Below are positions 37,850 to 47,824 of a DNA stretch of 64,000 bases, piece after piece. Position 1 is the first letter of the stretch. The number at the start of each line of letters is the position of its first letter. The notes beneath the pieces are model-generated. The model had not been told where the DNA came from. It was given only the letters and a program-made list of their open reading frames with translations, and did not search any database. The stretch spans positions 24,820,406 to 24,884,405 of the forward strand of contig NC_081409.1 in assembly GCF_030272615.1 (NCBI RefSeq). Reading direction: 5' to 3'. The stretch comes from Cryptomeria japonica. Lineage: Eukaryota; Streptophyta; Pinopsida; Cupressales; Cupressaceae. Both the position numbers and the translations under genes were made by a program.

Positions 37850-38204
37850 GAAGTTGATGATTGTCATCAACCGACATAATTAACAGATAAATCTTTTATT
37901 TCAGCTTTGATGGGAAGCTACTTCTCAGGGGGAGTAGTTGGTATACTAAATTGATTGGTATTTTGTATATGAACTTGGCTTGGTTAGAACTTTGGCATTT
38001 GATGTCAAAGGGGGAGAGATTGATATGGAAAAACACAAGGAAAACACATGTTGCTCCCAGGGGGAGAGATTTTTGTTTGGGAGAGATTATTACTCTCTGT
38101 ATCTTGATTTCAGAGATTGTTGGTTTTTGGGTATTTGGCATTTCTGTTATGGCACTTTGATGGTTTTTTCACCTTGTGTTGCCATCAATGCCAAAGGGGG
38201 AGAC
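37850..38204 (+). mobile_element. Copia 3' untranslated region and polypurine tracts
   Basis: Purine tracts occur at 37928 (AGGGGGAG), 38010 (AAAGGGGGAGAG), 38060 (AGGGGGAGAG) and 38193-38204 (AAAGGGGGAGAC); the last directly precedes the 3' LTR. Repeated tracts of this kind are common in Copia elements. No gene is seen. Confidence 0.75.
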
Positions 38205-39263
38205 AGTTGGTATTTTGGTATGGTTTTGTCATTGATGTCAACACCTACTAAACACTTATCAACTCTGACACTTTGGAGAATCAACAACATTCACCGGCAA
38301 GCAAGTGACTCATGCACAGTCACCGGTATATGGTACACCAGCAAGATATAATGATCATTAGCACTTGGAATGATATGGAAAACACTTGGTTATGTTGAAG
38401 ACATTGTGTGGACACTTTGTCTTGGAGTTTTGTTTATTGGTACATTAATATTTGCATATTTTTTGTTACCAGCAAATAGGTCCAGGTTACACTGGCAAGT
38501 TTATCTTTTCTAGGTCAGCATGGCACACTATGGAGATGACTTATTATTGTTGTAAATGCATTAAGATGACATATTGAATTGGTTATTGCATCGGGTATTA
38601 ATTGATATGTAAATTAATTTTATTGTAATATCTTGTAGAGCCGACCTACTAAAATTGGTCTTAGGTTATGGTATAAATGTAAGATCTTATTTGTAAGATC
38701 ATTGTGTGGAATGCGAAAAAAAAAGATTGTGTGAAGGTATATGTGAGAATAAGAAGAGCTATACATGCAGACATCATTTGAAGATTGAAGGAAGGTTTTT
38801 GTAAAGACAATCAGAACTACACCAATACTAAATCCAGCATATGAAGATGCTAATTTTAGCAGTACATTCTTATTGGATTTAACCATCCAATTATAGTCAG
38901 TGTGACTCCCATTTTGTGATTCAGCAATGAGCTCTAGGTGCTTGGCCTTTCTGCATGTGCAGACCCCATTTATGTACACTTACTATCTGCAGTAGTATCA
39001 TCTGATTGTGGGTAAGGTTTCCCACCGTGGTTTTTCTCCTTACAGGGTTTCCACATACAAATATTGGTGTTATGTGTTGTGGATGACTTTGTCTTTATGT
39101 TTCATGCACTAATCCTTACCGGTATAGCAATTAACTGTTAAAATTGTCTACCAGCATATTGAACTGGTTTACCGGTATTAAGCATTAAGTTGGTTAAGTT
39201 TTTTTTGGTTATTTGACAACTAATTCACCCCCTCACCCTCTCAGTTGTCTCCGAGACCTAACA
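38205..39263 (+). repeat. 3' LTR of Copia element
   Basis: It matches 32607-33663. The starting TG reads AG here (38205-38206). It ends GAGACCTAACA. Compared with the 5' LTR it carries a short duplication (TCTTATTTGTAAGA near 38685) and many single differences, so the element is not recent. Confidence 0.88.
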
Positions 39264-39800
39264 TGAGGTATTGAAACTATTAGTTCACTTCTCTACCATA
39301 ACTTTTTTAAGGCAAAGGAGTGCATACATAGTACTTATTACTCATAAGCATGTATGGGGTACTATTCCCATTATTCGTTACCCTGTGATAACATTTTTTA
39401 GGCTTTTTAGTGCGTACGTGCTACTTATCAATCCAGAATGGGAAAAAAGAATACCATTGGGCTTGTCAACATTTTATGGTCTAATAGCACATGCATGGTT
39501 TATAGACATAGTTTTAGTTGCCCAAGAGCCTCAACAGCCTCAAAATAATTTTTTGAGGTCGTTGAAGGCCCCACTAGAATTGTGTTTGCACTTCTATCAC
39601 TGTTGTATACATAAAAGTAAGTGAATTTTTTGTTTTTGTATGATTTCAAATGATTGAATTTTTTTTTTTATTAGTTTTTTGTTTTTGCATGGTTTTGAAT
39701 GATTGAATTGTGATTGTTTAATAGTTTGATTCCAAAAAATAGTGATAAGATACATATTTATGGTTATTTGTTTATTTATGAACTTTTCTTTACATATATA
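39264..39800. other. Transposon left-arm DNA between Copia and solo LTR
   Basis: This holds a GCGTACG-type motif (AGTGCGTACGTGCTAC, 39409-39424) of the subterminal set and an AT-rich stretch (39620-39800). The plus frame 39271-39624 (117 codons) shows no family I know. The start GGTATTGAAAC also resembles a mutated Copia primer site. Confidence 0.4.
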
Positions 39801-40829
39801 TGTTGTTATTTTGGTATGGTTTTGTCATTGATGTCAACACCTACTGAAACACTAGCACTTTGAAGATTCCAGCAACATTCACCAGCAAGCAAGTAACTAT
39901 TGCACAGTTACTGGTATATGGTTCACCGGCAGGATATAATTTTCACCGGCACTTGGAATGATATGGAAGACACTTGGTAATGTCAAAGACATCGTGTGGA
40001 CACTTTGTTTTGAAGAATTAATCATTGGTATATTCATATTTGCATATTTGTTTTACCAGCGCTATAGAAATGAGTTATTATTGTTGTAAATGCATTAAGC
40101 CGACATGTTCAAACGATTATTGCATTAGATATTATATTACTTGTAAAATATTTTTATTGTAATATCTTGTAGAACTGACCTACTAAAATTGGTCTTAGGG
40201 TATGGTATAAATGTAAGATCTTATTTGTAAGATCGAATGTGGAATGCGAAGAAGAATTGTGAGAAGGTATATGCGAAATTAAGCAGAGGTATACACGAAG
40301 ACATAATTTGAAGGTGAAGCTAGGTTTTTGTAGAAGCATATCAGTATTACACCGGTACTGAATCCAACATATGAAGATGCTATTTTGTACAGTACATTCT
40401 TATTGGATTTAACCATCCAACTGTAGTCAGTGTGACTCCCATTTTTTGATTGAGCAGTGCGCTATAGGTTGTTGGCCTTTCTGCATGTGCAGACCTCATT
40501 TATGTACACTTACTATCTGTAGTAGTATCATCTGATTGTGGGTAAGGTTTTCCACCATGGTTTTTCCCCTTATAGGGTTTCCACATACAAATATTGGTGT
40601 TATGTGTTGTGGATGACTTTATGTTTATGTTTCATGCATTAATCTTTACCGGTATAGCAATTTACTATTAACACTATCTACTGGCATACTTAACTAGTTT
40701 ACCGGTATTAAGAATTAAGTTGGTTAATTGATTTTTGGTTTGAATTTGTTAGGCAACTGATTCACCCCCCACCCCACCCCCCCCCCCCCCCCCCCCCCCC
40801 CGCCCTCTCAGTTGTCTCTGAGACCAACA
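39801..40829 (+). mobile_element. Solo LTR of the same Copia family, TSD ATATA
   Basis: It starts TGTTGTTATTTTGG and ends GAGACCAACA, and is collinear with the LTRs at 32607 and 38205. Perfect 5-bp duplications ATATA flank it (39796-39800 and 40830-40834). It contains a run of about 33 C residues (40764-40800, slightly interrupted). It lies just upstream of the transposase-like gene. Confidence 0.9.
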
Positions 40830-40871
40830 ATATATGTAATATGATTCTATTTAGGTCAACCGATATCAGCC

Positions 40872-42813
40872 ATGGGAAAGAACAAATGAGGAACGATGGA
40901 ACAACGAGAGGCTCAAAAGGAAAGACAAAGGCAACATATGAAGAAATTGTGTGACATAAGAAAAATGGGAGAAGAAGGTATGTCATCCTCAACATCTCAA
41001 TTCAATTTACCAAACGAATATAATGCACCTAATGTAATTGAAGAAGAAACATTTGATAATTTACTGTTTAAACCTAATGCAATTGAAGAAGAAACATTTG
41101 ATAATTTACCGTTTGAACCTAATGCAATTGAAGAAGATACCACATTGAATAATCAATTAAATGATGAACATATTACACCTTCTCTACTTGATGATTGAAT
41201 GTACATAATGCACCAATGTTAACACCTCCTAGAATCATTCGTAGGAAACCAAAGTATCTAATTGACATTGATGAGAATATATTGAAGTCAATGCCCAATA
41301 AAATGAATGAATGGACTTGTAGGAGAATGGTTAAAAGAATATGGAAAAACTATTTTAAAAACTTAAATCAAACCGCAAGATGTCAATTAATTGTTCAAAT
41401 GATTAAAAATTTGAATTTTAGAGAGACAATGAAAATTCTAGGCCTAAGATCATCTGAAAGTAATTGTGAAACTATTGTCAGAAATCTATTTGATGCATAT
41501 CAATCTATTGGTTCAAAATCATGTAGTACATTAAGTAAAACATTAAAGAGGCGGGAACAAATAGAGGAACCTAACAATAATTCTCTTTGGGCATTCTCGG
41601 GTAGACTACCACGCAAAGACAAGGTTGTTGTTGATGCACTAAATTTTATGAAAGATTCCTTCAAAAGTTTCCTCAAATAAAAATTTCTCAAAGATTTTTT
41701 GAAATGGAAAAACCTTTTTATATTAAGATTAATAATGTACGCACCACATGTTGTTGTAGAATGCATATTGAATTTTCCATGCATTATGATATTTTTCATC
41801 ATATATGTTCTACTTTGCACACTAACGATGTTTTGCAGGAATGTAATATACAAGCAGCTCCTAAGTCGACAAGAGAATTTATTTCAAGTGTGCTATGTAA
41901 TAGACATGATGGTTGCATTTATTATAAGATGTCTTGTTTGGAAGTTTCTTGTACTAATTGTGGTGGTTTGCAACGTTTACCAAGATGCATACATTTGGAG
42001 AGCACACATAAAATTGGTATGAAACTAGTTTCTTTCGAAAAATACAAGATAGTCACATATGGAGTTAAAGATGAAAAATATTTGAAGAGATGTGAGCTAG
42101 TGAAAAATGATATATGTGTAGCTCAATTTATGAAAATGTTTCAAGAGAAACTAGTTTATGAGTACATAATGCATACACATAGGGCTCAATGGTTAGATGA
42201 GCAATTCAAGTTATGTAAGGACACATTTCCTCTTGGCCCCATTGTCTCTATCGTTGATTTCACTGAAAATTATACACTACAACCTCAAAATGAAGTGCAA
42301 TCCATGTATTATCACTCTACACAAGTTTCTATTTTTGTACACGTAGCATTCATGCATGCAGATGATAGCATAGAGGAGGATAGAAAGGTTGTAATAGAGT
42401 ATCACTTCTACATAAGTGATGACCATACTTATTCATTGAAGTTTGTACAAGGATGCTTTAAAGTTTTCTATGATAGTTTAAGGGAAAGAAACATATGATA
42501 CAACTAACACTTAATATGGTCAGATAATTCCACTGCACAATTCAAGAATGCAAGGATGTTTTATTGGTTGACAAGGATGCAAGTGACAAGCGGTGTACAA
42601 CTTTCTTGGAATTTCACTAAGGCTGGACATGGTAAGGGAGAGCACGATGGTGCAGGAGCATGTGTGAAAAGAGCCCTAGCCAAGGAAGAATTGAAGTATG
42701 AAGATGGTGTTGAGCTAGTAGATGCAGAAACAATTGTGCGATGGTGTAAGTCTATGATGGGTCTAGGTAATTTAGGTACGTCATTGGTTCGTAGATATTT
42801 CTGGATGGTGTAA
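40872..42813 (+). pseudogene. Transposase-like gene of the DNA transposon, RNase H-like (DDE-type) fold inferred
   Basis: The first ATG is at 40872, with a TGA five codons later that fits CGA decay. The N-terminal part is basic (QREAQKERQRQHMKK), then acidic with two EETFDNL repeats (41045-41125). Frame breaks lie near 41195 and 41660, and stops at 42496 and 42505. The middle has a basic helical region (WTCRRMVKRIWKNYF) and a possible zinc motif CTNCG (41955). The C-terminal half has DFTENYTLQPQNEVQ (42258), WSDNSTAQFKNARMF (42519) and HGKGEHDGAGACVKR (42628). The same D-F-x-E-N-Y, S-D-x-x-x-x-Q-[FY]-K-N and H-G-K-G-x-x-D-G triad occurs, from memory, in uncharacterised, often multicopy animal proteins. 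The spaced acidic residues suggest a DDE-type nuclease (inference). Its place inside inverted repeats supports a transposase role. Confidence 0.7.
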
Positions 42814-42847
42814 GTCTATGATTGTGCGATGGTGTAAGTCTACGATG
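42742..42847. repeat. Short repeats of GATGGTGTAAGTCTA
   Basis: GATGGTGTAAGTCTATGAT occurs three times (about 42738, 42804, 42829), the last with one change. The downstream copies probably arose by local duplication of the 3' end of the transposase-like gene, and the frame ends in the first duplicate. Confidence 0.6.
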
Positions 42848-42848
42848 G

Positions 42849-43320
42849 CACTTTGGGATGCACGATAGGGGCATGCCTAGCGTAAACCTACCCACCCGAA
42901 CATGCTCGTGACATCGGTTTGTGCACACGACAAACCAAATCAATTCTAGCCAATCTTGCAACTTTGCATTGCATGCAACTGACAATTTTTGGAGCAGGCA
43001 AAAAAATGCTACCAATTGAAAATGGCTCTGACTCATCAAAAACTGAGATAGGCCATTGTAGAGGAGCCTCATGCGACCCCACAGGATCAAACGGATTGAC
43101 CATATGTGTCCTGGATTTGAAGAAACAAGTCGTAAATGTTTGACAATTTTTTGGACTCAGGGCAAATGAGAGATTGCACCGGTACAATATGACTCTCAGG
43201 ATGCACGACAAGGGCATTCCTAGGAAAAACCTGCCCACCCGAATGTGCTTGCGATGTCAGTTTGTGTACATGACAAACAAAATTTGACCATTGCGAGCGT
43301 GAGGGTGCTCTCACACCAAA
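42849..43320. repeat. Direct repeat pair between the convergent genes
   Basis: A segment of about 90 bases beginning GGATGCACGA is present at 42850-42940 and 43199-43290, with words CCACCCGAA, CGACAAACCAAAT / TGACAAACAAAAT in both. It lies between the 3' ends of the plus-strand transposase-like gene and the minus-strand accessory gene. Open frames on minus across both copies look like by-products. Confidence 0.55.
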
Positions 43321-43350
43321 CACATTGTTCTTTATATTCATATTGTCAAT

Positions 43351-43640
43351 TTTTGTTGTTTATATTCATATTGTTAATTACATATGCAAATATTCATTTA
43401 AATTTATAAAAGGGCAGCCACCAAATACAACGAATACACAATAATGAATTGAATACAAGGATTTTTGTAGGGCTAATTCAACATTTTAGAAATTTTATCA
43501 AATCATATTCCACGATTGCAATGTTTTATATCATATATTTTTGTTGTTTATATTCATATTGTTGATTACATATGCAAATATTCATTTAAATTTATAAAAG
43601 AACAACCACAAAATACAATGAATATAAAATAATGAACTCA
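43351..43640. repeat. AT-rich direct repeat pair, offset about 186 bases
   Basis: A segment of about 100 bases starting TTGTTGTTTATATTCATA and containing ACATATGCAAATATTC and a CCAC-AAATACAA stretch occurs at 43351-43455 and 43537-43640. It is downstream of the accessory gene stop at 43821 (minus). No gene is seen. Confidence 0.6.
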
Positions 43641-43820
43641 TTACACATTTATTGGATCCAATATCGATATTTATATACATAAAAAAAGGCATGTCTTCCA
43701 AGTCAATACAAGTATTACAAAAATGTGGCATATGCCATGTCCAAATCGATATACAATAAAAATATAGAATATATCTACATGTATTGGTCATTCTATGACA
43801 AAACCTAACACTATATGATC

Positions 43821-43883
43821 CTAAACTTGTGGTGGATCATCAAAATCAAGCCTCTTCGGCATAGTACGTGGCTCTGTAGATGG
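43821..43883 (-). CDS. Accessory gene of DNA transposon, last exon
   Basis: The acceptor TTTTGTAG precedes CCATCTACAG on minus. Twenty codons (PSTEPRTMPKRLDFDDPPQV) end with TAG at 43821-43823. The phase (0) agrees with the exon at 43999-44112. The short basic then acidic tail could be a nuclear localisation signal (PKRLDF; inference). Confidence 0.6.
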   Translation of the reverse strand, partial: PSTEPRTMPKRLDFDDPPQV

Positions 43884-43998
43884 CTACAAAACCACATTTC
43901 AAAAGCCAAGTTAGAATTCTTTTGTAGAAAATAGTTCACAATTATCAACATAACTATGTATTTAACTTTAATTCCTTAACAATTGAAATGTAGATTAC

Positions 43999-44112
43999 CT
44001 CATTGGCTGATCCAGGAGCTAATGTCTTTGCTCTCCTCTCCTTGTCACTCTTAGGAGTTTTCTTGAAGACATACTTAAATGGATCCACGTTATGGTCGTA
44101 CCGCAAAGGAGT
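43999..44112 (-). CDS. Accessory gene of DNA transposon, penultimate exon
   Basis: It is bounded by an acceptor (CTACAATAG) and a donor (GAG/GTAATC) on minus and is exactly 38 codons long without a stop. It is rich in Lys and Arg (FKYVFKKTPKSDKERRAK). It joins in phase 0 to the last exon. The intact length and clean splice sites suggest this exon is less decayed than the surrounding retrotransposons. Confidence 0.6.
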
Positions 44113-44204
44113 CTATTGTAGATTAAATGTACAATTAATACAATGTACTAACATAAATATATCAAAAACACTTAAAAGCTATAATATAGAGAACAATGAT
44201 GTAC

Positions 44205-44260
44205 CTGTGCCTAAGATGCTTCTCCAATGGACTGAGGATGGCTCACCATCGATGTAGAAA
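44205..44260 (-). CDS. Accessory gene, small exon (IDGEPSSVHWRSI type)
   Basis: The donor CACAG/GTACAT and acceptor AGCAACAG bound a short exon reading YIDGEPSSVHWRSILGTG on minus. A near copy (YFVNGEPSSLHWRSISGSG) lies at 54274-54342. The two are now separated by the LTR element at 44316-54214, which sits in the intron between them. The start by six bases is uncertain because a second AG lies upstream. Confidence 0.5.
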
Positions 44261-44315
44261 CTGTTGCTATTACTTATACAAAAAATGTACAAAGATTAAA
44301 TACAATTAATATAAT

Positions 44316-45572
44316 TGTAGATAGGAAATGTGGAAATCATCACAAGCAATAGCAAATTGGACTAGTTCAATCATGAAAACTAAAATGCAGTGATAACAAT
44401 CCTAAAACCATTCAATGAAAACATGAAGACAAGACATTCTAAATGAAATCTAAGCAAACCAAATGCAGATGACTCCTTCATGTGGCTCCATTGTCCTTCT
44501 TTCTCCTTCAAATTGCTTTGTTTTGTGGATCTCACCTACAAGTTCATACGCATGAGATGAAAGCAAGATTGACAAGATAGCATGACAGCATAAGGGTACT
44601 AGAATCGTGATTGATTCGGCCTTTTGATTGAAGAAATTCATCCAATTTATAGAATTTGGAGAGAGATGAGACAAGAGTTCAATGGATGAGATCGATTCAA
44701 TCTGATGGTCGACATCGCATGCAAAGGGGAGTCTCTTGGGAAATTGCCATTTTGATGGCAAGTGGAAGATGAGTTAGAAGGACAATTCCATTTTCGACAC
44801 TTGGTCGAAAATGGAAACTTTGCCTTTGAGAGAGGAGACAAGTGATTCACTTTTTAGAAAGTAAATCACTTAAGTGAAGACATTTGAGTGAGGTGGAAAT
44901 TAATAATTAATAATTATTAATTTCACTCATAAAATCAAATTAGCCAATTAATATTAAAAAAAAATTAATTGTGACATGGACAAAAATATGGTGAATAAAT
45001 AAATATATATTTATTTATTCAAAAAGGGACATGTTAGTAAGAAAGGGGATTAATTAATTATTTAATTAATTAACCTAGGGGAAATGATTTGAATAAAATT
45101 AAGATACCAACCCTAATGATGAATTAAGTCCCAATAGTGATGATTGATTGGCTAATAATTGATGAAAATTAATGACAATTGACTGAATTTGACAACAAAA
45201 TAGGACACAGGATCGAAAAAGACCCAAAATTGATAATAATTTTGATAAGAGACTGATAAGATTGATTGATAATGACTTGATAATATTAATTGATATTGAG
45301 GTTGATAATTAATGACTGATTAATTATCAACAAAGAGGGAATTAAGTCTAATTATCAAGATGATACCAATTCAAATGATTTAAAAAATGCCAATTATAAT
45401 GATTTAGGACCAAATGTGATTGAACGAGATTGATGAGGGTTGGATTTGAAATGAATTGAAACCAGAGGAATGACACAATGCCAACATATGATGAAAATCA
45501 AATGTTACATAGAAGACATGCTAAGAATTAGGTTAGCAATGTAAGAGTGATGACCAATTTTGAATGACTACA
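44316..45572 (-). repeat. LTR of copy 2 (left; 3' LTR on minus)
   Basis: It runs from TGTAGATAGGAAATG to TTGAATGACTACA. It includes AT-rich blocks with TTAATTAATTATTTAATT (45050-45070). Differences from the right LTR are scattered single bases. Confidence 0.92.
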
Positions 45573-45582
45573 TTTTGCCCCT

Positions 45583-45618
45583 CTTTGAGACAATGTGATT
45601 ATGAGCATTGTTTCAAAG
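45583..45618 (+). other. Conserved hairpin beside polypurine tract (copy 2)
   Basis: The arms CTTTGAGACAATG and CATTGTTTCAAAG pair over 13 positions with one G-U wobble as plus-strand RNA; the loop is about 10 bases. A TGCCCCCTCGAGAGA box follows at 45668, also present at 7742 and 62062. Confidence 0.7.
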
Positions 45619-45619
45619 A

Positions 45620-47824
45620 ATAATTAAGAAGATCATGCCTCAGTAGATTGAGGGACGGAGGTGGGTGCCCCCTCGAGAGATTTTTTATGTATGAAAGGAA
45701 TGAATGATCTCTCAAAAAGAAGAGAAGAAATGTTAGAAAGTGACAATATGATGAAAGAGAAGAATACTTAATTGATTAGAGATAAAGAGTTGAATGAATG
45801 ATGCTGATACTAAACCAAGATGACTGCAAGGACTGACAGAAGAAATGTTAGTAAGAGGAAACTAGATGGAGAAATGTTAATGATGAAGAAAAATCTTGCT
45901 TTCACAAATGCACAAAGAGTAGGTGAGAACCTTTATTTGATATGGCAAAATGGATGCAGCGCACCATGGCAAATGAAGGCCAAGGACAATAATGCATTCC
46001 CTTTGCATATGTTAGACATGTCACTGACAAGGAATGTTCCAAGCATCCTAAGACATAATTGTCCCAGAATTTGATGAAACACCCCGCAGACAGAAATCAA
46101 AACAATGACGATCATGAGCCATCCCGACCACTCTAAATCACTTGGTGACATCATCAAGAAACATAGGATCATGATCAAAGATAAATCAATAAATGATAAG
46201 ACTCGCTAATTCCAACAAGTCAAACAAACATCTTGATCTTCATTGTCAAAAGTTGAAAGTGTTGATAAGACGATCATGTTGTCTGGTTTCAGGATATGCG
46301 GTACCCCGTCTAAGACAAGACACAGTCTGGTTTCGAGTATACCACACCCTATATAAGACCCATGATAATATTGACAAGGACCAAATGATATTGATGTTGA
46401 TGTTCGAGTGATATGACAATGTTGATTAGTTTGAATGCTTGGTTGAACAGTTCATCTGTGAATTCGTGATTTCATTAAAGCACAATGTTTGAAGCAAGTG
46501 TCGTTGGAGGTATGCTTAGCGATCTGTCTAAGCACAAAGAGGAATTTTTTTTTTTTGTTTTGCTTTTCGAGTGTGTACAATTTTTTTGTGTTCACTTTTT
46601 TTTGCAGGACTTTATTTGACTTTTTAGGGATTTTGTTTCAAGACATTATTTGATTTTTTATTTTTTTTTGGATTTATTTCAGAACATTATTTGATTTTTT
46701 TGGATTTTTTCAGGACATTATTTGATTTTTTGGGATTTTTTCAGGACATTATTTGATTTTTAGGGTTTTTTTTCAGGACATTATTTGATTTTTAGGGATT
46801 TTTTTCAGGATATTTTTCAATTTTTATGATTTTTTTTAGGACATTTTTCAATTTTTATGATTTTGCCCCCAGTGTCTAGCAAGGCAAGGAATATGACAGG
46901 TGAATAAATAGGCTTTTTGAAATAATGGTGGATAGAGGGAAGGAAAAGGCCTTTTATTATGGAGACAATACGGATGCAATTTTCAAGGGCTATTGCGTGA
47001 TGGGACAAGAGACTGGATATGACAATGTAAAGCAGTGACATAGCATGAGGGACATGTCAAGAGGTTTTTTAAACTATGTGTTTTGCATTTCACGTCCTTA
47101 TGTCAGATCAAGATCAAGGAATGAAAAAGAGTGTATGGATAGTGATAAGATATGGATAGGATAAGCAAGACCAAGAATGGAAAAGGAACATGGATTGAAG
47201 GTCGGGATAGGCTAAGGGATAGTGGTAGAAAGTTGCAATAAGCTAGGGAAAATGGATGAAAGGTTATAATAAGCAAATGGATAAAGACCAAAAGCTATGA
47301 TAGACTTAAAGCTGCAAACAAGATGCATGATGCTCATGAAGATCCTCAGCCTTGTCAAGATCAAAGATGGAAAGATGAAATGGACATGAGGGACAATAGG
47401 ATAATGGAGGAGTATGACATGGATAATGGAACAATGAGGGGAAAAAAGGATATGATAGGATAAAACCTGTCCCCAAGTATGGTATGCAAGAAGTTCATAG
47501 ATTACGCATGACGCCTGTTTGTCAGGTTTTCATCATGGTACTTGCCCAAGGCGCCTGTTTACCAAGTTTTCACTAGAGGGTGAATTATTTTTTTGCGTTA
47601 CGTTTTTTCTTTTTTTCCTTTTTTTCTTGTTTTTTTTTCAATTTTTTTTTGTATTTTGACATTTTAGTCAAAAATGGACACATGATAGGGGATGAAAGAA
47701 GGACTCAAACATCTTTTTGTTTGGATAGTAGCCTTGAAAAAAATGGACCATGACCTTTAAAAGCATGCTCAAAGACGTTGGTAGGATAAGGACATGGAAA
47801 ATAAGATGAAACTAAGGCGAGGAT
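45620..47824. other. Interior of copy 2 between left LTR and gag-like frame
   Basis: No gene is supported. The segment includes an AT-rich tandem repeat (46595-46865), a T-rich run at 47590-47655, and GGATAAGG-rich DNA resembling 11040-12100 of copy 1. Confidence 0.5.
46595..46865. repeat. T-rich tandem repeat, period about 35 bp
   Basis: A unit of the form TTTCAGGACATTATTTGATT plus a T/GGATTTTT spacer is repeated about seven to eight times with small variations; the last copies read GGACATTTTTCAATTTTTATG. It lies inside copy 2 and is not obvious in copy 1. Confidence 0.75.

Larger units (their letters stand above)
32607..39263 (+). mobile_element. Copia LTR retrotransposon, full length, decayed
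   Basis: LTRs at 32607-33663 and 38205-39263 enclose a tRNA-Met primer site, gag, pol in Copia order (protease, integrase, RT, RNase H), and a polypurine tract. The flanks CAAGG (32602-32606) and TGAGG (39264-39268) differ by two transitions, so the duplication is plausible but not proven. The coding region has one frameshift (near 34305), three in-frame stops (35135, 36014, 36047) and a damaged RT site, so it is inactive. It is inserted in the left arm of the DNA transposon, at one of that element's subterminal motifs. Confidence 0.9.
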
